From contig NC_092567.1 of assembly GCF_037975245.1 (NCBI RefSeq), positions 13,284,876 to 13,348,875 of the forward strand: a stretch of DNA of 64,000 bases, given 5' to 3'. The position numbers and the translations under genes were made by a program. This document shows positions 46,530 through 55,500 of the stretch, in pieces (position 1 is the stretch's first letter; each line of letters starts with the position of its first letter). This DNA comes from Apostichopus japonicus. Its lineage: Eukaryota; Echinodermata; Holothuroidea; Aspidochirotida; Stichopodidae. The notes under the pieces are model-generated. The model saw only the letters and a program-made list of their open reading frames with translations, did no database searches and was not told the DNA's origin.

Positions 46530-46800
46530 TCAAACTTTTATTACTTTAGTGACCTTGCCACACGCAAATTTCAATTGGGCCCAAGAATCATCTTCTGTGA
46601 AGTGGGCAGAACAAACTTTCACATTCTTGCCATGAGAAACTCCTGGTGCGATGAAGTCTTTCCTGGTTCTCCTCACAAATCTTATCCAGAGTTTCCGATA
46701 TCTCTCACTACTTTTTCCGCTTGGAAAATTGAAAAAAACTTATTGTCGAGTCCACATTCGTTCTGTTGCATCCCCCTACAACGCAATTTCTTGGATTTTG
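46530..46800 (-). pseudogene. THAP zinc-finger domain, degenerate
   Basis: On the minus strand from 46800 down, one frame reads PRNCVVGGCNRTNVDS and then ISFFQFSKRKK, with the two N-terminal THAP cysteines (C-x4-C). It then meets TAG and TGA at 46705-46710. From 46697, one frame away, the domain resumes as RKLWIRFVRRTRKDF and further on KVCSAHFTEDD, which supplies the Trp and the C-x-x-H-F zinc ligands, and it stops at 46530. The expected start codon appears to have lost its G (AAAATCCA before the first Cys). Three lesions in 270 bases make a functional product unlikely. The AVPTIF box is not visible. Confidence 0.82.
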
Positions 46801-47325
46801 CTAGTTGTTTACGTTGTTTGTCGAGTCCAATATAGAGTAGGTTGCAACTAAACTTACACACTAAGTGCACACTGCTGAAGTACACTACGCCGAGCTCACG
46901 TTGTTATCATCATAATGACGTCACATGTCACTGTAGATCACGTGATCATCATATCGCCTTTCGCGAAAAGCCCAATTTTTGTTTAAAAAATCAACGAGTT
47001 TAGGAATTTTTTTTAAGCCTTTCCCAACATCGGATTGACTTGAATTTTCACATGTGTAAAATGGAAACCAACTAGAAATACTCTTGAATAAAATCGTATT
47101 TTTTCGTCCATGGTGAAAAATCACTATCGTTCATCTTTAATCTGTTGCACATATTGCAGCATTGCGCTGGATATCTTTGTATGTGTAGTCCTGTGCTAAT
47201 TGTCATTTTGAACAGTGCTAGTCAGATTCTGAGTTCCTAAGACCTCACTTAGTTGACTTTCCTTAAGAAGCAAAGCTTTTCTTCCTAACTCATTAGAATG
47301 ACATCGTTCAATTATCTGTTTCCTT

Positions 47326-47700
47326 AGTTTACGATGAAGTTGATGCAAATCACAAGTCAATGTCAGCAATCATTAACAAGAATGAAGAGGATTTACTGTC
47401 TCTTGTAGCTTCCACTTGGTATGCCAATGGTTTCATAAATTCATGATGGTTGTGTTAAGAGAAATAATAAGTGGGTACTTTTCACAATCTTCACAAACAT
47501 CTGTTACTGTCTCAAAGAGATCCTGTTATAAATGGTACAAGGCTCACACTGGCATTCTTTCTCCTTTATGTCCAAACCAATCATCGCTTCCTCAAAAGCG
47601 TTTCAATCATTTATTCAGCATACTGGATGTGAATATGGATGTATGTAAATCTGTGGTAGGACTAAGCTTGGAGGTCGTATCACGTATGCTACAGTAGTCC
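47326..47700 (+). other. Candidate exon or relic frame, unrecognised
   Basis: After a TTTCCTTAG acceptor at 47317-47325, one frame reads VYDEVDANHKSMSAIINKNE and on to LVASTW. A second frame is open from 47386 to the TAG at 47695 and includes SCYKWYKAHTGILSPLC and FNHLFSILDVNMDVC. The VYDE start resembles the peptide of the candidate exon at 39754. I recognise no family, and the choice of frame is open. Confidence 0.25.
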
Positions 47701-48361
47701 AGGAAATGTTAATGAGATAGAGTATGGTAGATTGTTAGAAAAGTTACATAGGAATAACACTGTAGGGTACTATAATGTTGCCTTGTATCATTAAACTCCA
47801 GTGCATTCACCTCCTGGAATCGATCACTTAGTGATGGGAGAATAATGGTCCTATTGTTCTTCTCAATGGAAAATACAAACATAGGATGCTAATGATAAAC
47901 AGTCACATGTACAACACCTAATTTTAGACTTCCGTCTTAGATTCGTTGAAAATTGATGAGTGTGAAGTGTGAAGGAGATTCACTGCAAGTTCATGTGTTG
48001 AGTCCATCCTTGTGGCTATATTAAATCGAAAAAATAAGTGATAATTGACATAACTGACTGTTTTATTGATGTTTTCTCTTCCCTGTCTCCATGCTAGCAG
48101 CATACATCTTACTTCTAACTTCACTTACTATTCCACCCATTCATATAGTCACTGCACAACAGTTGGAACTGTTTTATGTTACACAGTGTCTAAGAATCCA
48201 TTGTAACTTTCAGCTGTTAATGAACATTCTATAAACTATTTAGTGAGTAATATGGGTCATAATGACAACTTATTTAATACCATTTATTTTGTACAATGTA
48301 GTTTTGTTCCCAAATAATGTAAACAAAATAATTTAATTGATTAAACTTTTAACCATCAGCT

Positions 48362-48411
48362 GAATCTCTATTTGGACCGTGATGTGAGGCATCCAGACTT
48401 GGCATTCAGAG
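48362..48411 (+). CDS. Possible upstream exon of the BEN gene
   Basis: An acceptor TTTTAACCATCAG and a donor GTATTT enclose about 50 bases that read LNLYLDRDVRHPDLAFR in phase 0 and end in phase 1, the phase that exon 1 of the BEN model requires. It is short, and the match may be chance. Confidence 0.2.
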
Positions 48412-48649
48412 GTATTTCATCATCGTTTTAGTCAAGGTATGTAAGGTGGCTTATGGCAGTGTATCTGTCTTACTACAAAGTAATTTTAGGGTCACCATTA
48501 CTGGACTCCTCCACTGGAAAGCTATGAACAATAACTACCTTGTAGTCTTTTCTCAAATTAACTACTCATATACATGTATAGTTCCTTTCAAGACCATTAT
48601 TAATTTATCATCCTAACCTTTGCATTCATGAAGTGTGGGTGTGCGTATG

Positions 48650-49293
48650 TGACTCCCAGCTTGTAAACACGATATCTCAAGACAATAAGGTCAGACCAAT
48701 TTCATATTTGTGGTTTATGAATACCACATTGCCTACAAAAAGCCTATTGTTTTTAGGTGGAGGCCTAAGGTAATTTAGGTTCACCTGGGGTCAAATTGTG
48801 AAAACCTTGTAATCACTATATCTCAAGAAATGGAAGGTGGAACTAAAGTCATATTTGGTGTAGAAATATCACATTGAGTACAAGAAGCCCATTGGTGTGG
48901 TGGAGTTCAAAGGTCATATGGGGTCACCAATATTCAAATTGTGAAAACCTTGTAAACACGATATCTCAAGAAGGGAAAGTTGGACAAATTTCATATTTCG
49001 GGTGTAGAAGAACCACATTGAGTATACAAGGCCTATTGTTTTTGTGGAGGTGAAAGGTCATTTTGGGTCACCATGGGTCAAATTGTTAAACCGTGTAAAC
49101 ACAGTATCTCAAGAACGTAAGCTTGGGCAGATCTCATATTTAACATTTATATGCACCATGTTGGTACAAAAAGCCAGTAGTTTTTGGTGGGTGTCAAAGG
49201 TCATTTAGGGTCACCAGGGGTCATATTTTGAAACCCTTTAAACACAATATTTCAAGAAGGGAACCTTGGGCAGACCTCATATTTGGTGTGTAG
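48650..49293 (+). repeat. Repeat family C array abutting the first BEN exon
   Basis: Five units of about 145 bp. ATATCTCAAG-type cores lie at about 48668, 48816, 48958 and 49101, with ATATTTCAAG at 49246. Each unit carries a GTCAAAGGTCAT-type half and a CTCATATTTGGTGTGTAGAA-type half. The DR1 core is imperfect in every unit here. The last unit breaks off inside its GGTGTGTAG segment, exactly where the putative acceptor of the BEN exon lies. Confidence 0.85.
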
Positions 49294-49524
49294 AAGTATT
49301 TAACACTGGAGAAAGAGATTCCAAGGCTAGTAGGCCTGGTACTAATAAAGCTGACATTAGACCAGTGAAATGTTTGGTCTATTGGATTGATGACCAACAA
49401 GTTAGCATTGTTGCAAAGTCTGCGGTGCAACTGGAAAAAGAAGAAGATTTGTTTGAAGGTACGACTTTAGAAGTCCGATTCCAGGACCGTAAATTTTACA
49501 GGGCGAAAATCTTGAAGATAAGTG
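49294..49524 (+). CDS. BEN gene exon 1 of model: N-terminal domain
   Basis: It encodes KCLVYWIDDQQVSIVAKSAV, then GTTLEVRFQDRKFYRAKILK. The alternation of aromatic and charged residues resembles a small Tudor/SH3-like barrel found at the N-terminus of other BEN proteins; this is a resemblance from memory, not a search. The acceptor may be the TAG at 49291-49293, inside the last family C unit. The donor is GTAAGT at 49525, phase 1. No Met occurs in the frame. Confidence 0.8.
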
Positions 49525-52500
49525 GTAAGTGTAATTTAAGCTTTAGGCCCCCAGATTTAGTTGGGCTATCGATCATCTAGGCTCTGCCTATAGTATAGCC
49601 TATGAACGGATCCAAGATAAGCCTAGGCCTACACAAAAAAGTGTAGGAATAGGCCTATGTTGGGCCTAGGCCTACATCACATTAGCAAAGAATAAGCCAA
49701 AAACACTTGTTGGGTGTAGGCTAAACAGTAATGAATCAAATTTCAGAAAGTTGTAGGCTAGTCCTTTGGACAACTGGCCATGTAAAAAAGCCTTAAAATT
49801 GCACAATGGGCATAGGTTACTCTTTATTTTAGTGGAATATGTTTCCTCATATATTTCATTATTAATGACCTGTACATTATGATTTAATCCAGTTACAACC
49901 TGGATTGTTGATTTTCATGCAGTGCCAAGTCATGCCCCATTGTACATTGACAATAATGTGATTGACGTTGTATGAGATTTTAAATATCTTGAATTAACCT
50001 TCAGCAGCTGGCTTACTTGGAATACCCATGTGAATAATATGGCATCCAAAGCTAAACAGAGATTATATTGTATTCGTAGGCTCGCCGGCTTTGGCTTAGA
50101 TTTTGATAAGCAGCTTTGGCTTTTTCAGACAATGATGTTGTCCTTCCTTGTGTATTGTGGCCCAGTTTGGTTATCATCCTGTTCTAAAGGACAATTAGAC
50201 TACTTGAATAAATCCATCAAGTTCTATTCTACCATCACTTGATGATTTTATTGATCGTATCATATGTTAGTGTGCTTGATCCATAGTCGAGGATTCCGAT
50301 CACCCTCTCTTTGATTTTTACATGAAACCACGTAGATTTTACACAATCCCATGTATGCGGACAGAACGGTTTAGGCGATCATTTTCCTAGAAGTATTAAA
50401 ACTTTGAATTGTATGATATACACAGATAACTTTTTAAACCTATTTTTGAGATGCTATAGTCCATTTTATTATATTGTCATTTTATGATGAATATCAATAA
50501 ATTTTACTTTACTTTACTTTTACAAAGAAATAGCCAAAAACACTTGTTGGGTATAAACAGTAATGAATCAAATTTCAGAAAATTGTAGGCTAGTCCTTTG
50601 GACAACTGGCCATGTATAAAAGCCTTAAAATTGCACAATGGGCATAGGTTACTCTTTATTTTAGTGGAATATGTTTCCTCATATATTTCTTTATTAATGA
50701 CCTGTGCATTATGATTTAATTCAGTCACATCCTAATAATTTTATTCTTAATTCCATGAAGCCCTTGTCCCACAATAATCAATGTGTAATGTCTGCTGTAG
50801 ATTTGCGCTGTCTGTGTTGTTAAGATGGGAGCGTGGCCTATCGCTAGAGTGTCCGGAGGAGGTGTCCCCTGACAAATCTTGTAAACAACTTGCAAGATTT
50901 TGCCCCAGTGATACATTGCTGTAGTATGCATCTACTGTAGGCTTTCAGTTTCTCTGATCAAAATCCATCATTGTTCAGTAAATTTTTGTGTCATTATTTC
51001 ACTTTTAACTGCAATTGTCAATTAATGTTAAAAGTTTTTAGTAGTAAACGGTATACTGTATTACTGTATATATATAAATATATTACTTTTACTATAGATG
51101 ATTTCAAATCAGTTAAATGCAGCCGTGATGAAGTGGCCCTAAACCTTGCAGTAGTAAGTGAAGAAATAGAACAAGGACAAGAAGAATATTCTGAAGAAGG
51201 TACTGTATGGCTATTTTTTTTATAACTACCACCACATTTCTGTACATTGTCAGTGCTACCGAAACTTGTGGGTTGACCAGAATGTATTTTGCATAAATCA
51301 AGACAAAATAAGCCTCATCTCATTTGCTATGGAATGGACTCTTTTTGTAATAGAATTTGTGTCCCAATTTTGTACATTGTTCTTTTCACATGTGCTGGAT
51401 TTTTGATTGCTTAATTATTGAAGGTTTGATGCAAGAACAGATCACCCCTGAATATAAGTAGGGAGACTTACACATTTTCTTTTCCTTAATTTTGTTGAAA
51501 AATGTTCCATCATTCCCTATTTGTAAATATATTTAATTACTATCTGATACAGTATATCATATGTTGCAGCCACAGGTAAAGAGCCTCAAACCAACCATGA
51601 GCATTGTGATCCCAAAGTTGTATGCAGGAAAAAGAATAACACAGGTAATATTGCTCACTCAGATAATGTTGCAAAATTCTTGTTAATGCTTGGCAGTTTT
51701 CAATATTGGTTTACAAATTCTATGATGTTCCCAGGAAAAAGAACAATGAGAGACATGTATAATGTGTGACTATCGCTCAAAATAAATGTAGGATCAGGTA
51801 AATGAAATATATTAAGTGTACATATCTGTACTGTACACCTAATACACATACATATATCATAAATTATTTGAATGCGGATTGCAGTGTAGATCCTTTAATA
51901 ATTTCATATTGGCTCATTTTTAACCTTTGGTTTTAATATGTAATGCAATAGGCTTAACAGGTTTTTAACGGTTTCATCATTATATAAGCAATCATGATAC
52001 TGATATTGTTCAATAAGGTGAATTTTGTACCTTCTGGGTGCCTCAATTCTTTAAAATAAATGACATGCACGCTTCACTCCAGCTACACTGTTCATGCCTT
52101 TTCCTATTCTTAGAATAAGTGCTGTCTAGTTCACAAAGTTGCGAAAATATCCTTTTGGTTATTCTCCCGCCTCTAACCACTATTATTGCCTAAACATTAA
52201 ATTTTCAGCTCCCAAAAAGAGAATTGGTGGTGAAACCCTAACGGAACCGGCCATGAAATGTTGATTTTCTAAAAAAAATAGTCGTGGAGCCCTTGGTTTT
52301 CAGCATCCTAAGCAAAATTGGGGCAGCATATGACTTTTTTTAAATTTCCTGCTAGTTATCAGTATATTGCAGTGTTTGCAATTTTTTTCTTTAAAAAAAT
52401 GGTGATTTAAATCAAATAAGAGAGAATCTTTGGATTATATCATAACCTGCTTAAAGATAAAGTTAATACGGCTGCTAGGAAGGAATTTGAGAGGTTACTA

Positions 52501-55500
52501 AATAACATCCATAGAAATGAAGGACACCCACTCCATTGTGCAATAAACTCTGTGCAATAAGACAAACTACAATTTGAGGAATGCTGCAACAACTCCCAGA
52601 TTCAGGATTGAACTTTATAGGAATTCTTTTGTTTATAGGGCGTCCATGTTCATACAGCATGGTGCTTTTAGAACCATTGTTGTGATGTGTTATGTCTAGT
52701 ATTTACTATTTTATATCTTTATCATAATTTTATTTATTATTTATTTTCCTATTTATAAATTTTTAATGATTTATACTGGAAATAAAGAATTGAATTGAAT
52801 AGAATTGAATAAATTAATTGAAATCATGATTTTTTATTATAATTAATATCATCATTTAAATCGAATTAATTTAAATTAGCCAACCCTGATGTATTGTTTG
52901 TCTTGTGCATATTTAATAGAAAATTATAACATAAAATTTTGTATTTTTTGTTTTTCAGAGCAGATAATGGCAAGGGCTGCTGCCCAAAGGGCAGTGTTTC
53001 GCAAAATGATGATGGACAAATGATGATGACGGTGAGTTAAGCTTCCAGTCAACTGATGATTATTTTGATACTGAATTTTGTTTTTTCATTCATTATTTGA
53101 AAAAATACACAATGATATTGCTATACAAAATAAAATTTGTATACAGTTTTGCTTTGCAGTTTGCTGATACTAAAATGATCCTGGGTTGTTGGTGAAGGAT
53201 TGTTATTTTTGGGAACGTCAAGGGCCCTTTTTGGCCCTTATGTCAAATAAGGCCTACCTCTGTCAAAAAAAAAAATACTAGCAATGCTATGTTTGTTGTT
53301 GCAAACTTCTACAACATGAGAATGTTTAGTGCTATCACCCCTATGTTTTTGAATTTGCACTCTACATAGTTCAATACTTTATTTATATTCAAAGGTCACA
53401 ACTTCCAAAAGGGTGCACATCTGCAACCAACATCAATAGCCAAGGAACCAGTTCTGCAACAACAACCAGCTCCTAGACCTTCCCCAAAACAACCAGCCAT
53501 TCTACCTTACTCCCAAGAACCAGTTGCTCCACTTGCCGCACAAAAGTCAGTTCCTCAACCTTCCACACCAGAACCAGCTACTCCACTTGCCTCACAACAT
53601 TCAGTTCCACAACCTATCTCACAGCAACCAGCTCCTGGACCTTCCACACCAGAACCAGCTACTCCACTTGCCTCACAACATTCAGTTCCTCAACCTATCT
53701 CACAGCAACCAGCTCCTGGACCTTCCACACAAGAACGAGCTGCTCCATATGCCTCACAACCATCTTTTTATCAACTTCAACAACCTCTGCAGCAGCCAAT
53801 TGAGCAATACAGACCACTGGCAGAAGAAGTTTCAATGGCAATGAATTTAGACAGTATTGAACAGTATTATGACTCTGGCTGGGGTGATACAGGCATGCAG
53901 AATGATGGCCTTGCACAAGAGAATGTCATGCTAAAACAGAGACTACACGAACAGGAGAAACATATTAAGTTCTTGGAAAGCAAGGTTAATTCACTTGAGA
54001 CTGTTATAAGAGAGTCAACCTGTTAAGTGTTGTGGTAAGTTGACCCATTTACTACATCATTACTACAGCATATAATACATGTCATGTATTACGCGTAGAA
54101 CGTTCTTGCCATATCAACCTAGTGTTATTAGTGCTTCAGTTTCCTTCGCTTGATATCATTCTCAATGTCCTTGTTCTGTGGATGAGCCTAATTAAAGTGA
54201 CCATTAATACTGCAAAATTTTGTAAGCTGGACAAAAGTAGGGGCCAAGTTTGGCGGGGGGGGGGGGGCCGACAGTTAAATGCTCAAATGAACCCGCGTCC
54301 TTTTTTTTTACCCAGTGCAAACACTATTTACCAAAAAATACCAAAATAAGCTCATGCATGTGTCACTTAGTTTGCAGATATGGCCTACCTACCAAATGTC
54401 AATTCAACTACAACAGTATGGTGATAACTTAATTTTGCATGGTCTTGAATAAACTTTATTATCTTTTTTATCTGTAGATGTCTCTATACAAGATGTTGGA
54501 CTTTTAAAGCGACTTGCTGGTGTCTTGGAAGCGAATGTCAAGGTGAATATATTTGTAAACTAGATTCAGAGTTACAGTGGCTTGCTGTGTGCCCCAGTCA
54601 CAAGGAAATTACATGGCTAGCCAGTGCTCACATATAAATTCCTGCTAAGTTGAGCACAGTTAAAAAAAATACCGTTACTTATCTCATATTTACAGAAGTC
54701 AAGCCAGGAACAACAATCCACACGTTACCATGACAGCACCAATGATGTATTGCAGCTGGAATATTGTGTAAGTTTTCTTCAGCCTTGTATATCATCATCG
54801 TGGTCTCCCTAGACATTGGCAGAAGTTCCATTGATACTGAGAGGCCAATCAAGCCTGCCTGACACATGATTCTTGGAGGAATTTCAACTTTTCTTGGGAG
54901 GGGAATTTCAGGTTTTCTTGAGAGTGGGGATATTTTTCTTGTTGAAAATAATATTACAATGTTAGGTTCTGATCAAGTACTCTCAATACCCTATGTGACC
55001 TAAAGATGATATTTTATATCTTTATATAGGATCCTGGACACTCTTCTATGGATATTGAAAGGAATACATCTTGTTCAACTGTCTCCTCCTTTGATGAGGG
55101 AATGTTATTTGAAGTGAGTAAAATTTTATATACATAATAATAAAGCGAAATTTTATATCAGGAATACCAATAACATGCTTAGAGTACTAAACAAAAACAT
55201 TCTCTAAACAACATGCAAATAAGTCCAGACTGCCTGGTCTGATCAAGTTGAAACTTGGTTTGTGTGTGTTCCTCACAATGTGTACAGGGACCCTGTTGTT
55301 TAAGGAGGGGTCACATGCAGGTCAACAGAGGTCAAATATTGAAGACCTGGTAAACACTCCACATCACGCCTGGTACTATCCAGCTGAAACTTGGTGTATA
55401 TGTTTCTCCCATTAAGTACAGGAACCCTAGTGATTTTGGTGGAGTGGACCACCACCTGCACATTCCTGTGCCCTTCATACCATTGTTCGCTCCACATTCC

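Noticed and set aside
53524-53844. 106-codon plus-strand frame rich in Leu/His/Asn/Gln
   Set aside because: It is the out-of-frame reading of the Pro/Gln repeat exon of the BEN gene. The in-phase frame continues into the coiled coil and next exons.
54235-54430. Additional BEN exon within the 54.1-54.4 kb frames
   Set aside because: The interval contains a G homopolymer and repeat-like sequence. No phase-compatible splice sites were found, and the flanking exons already join in phase.
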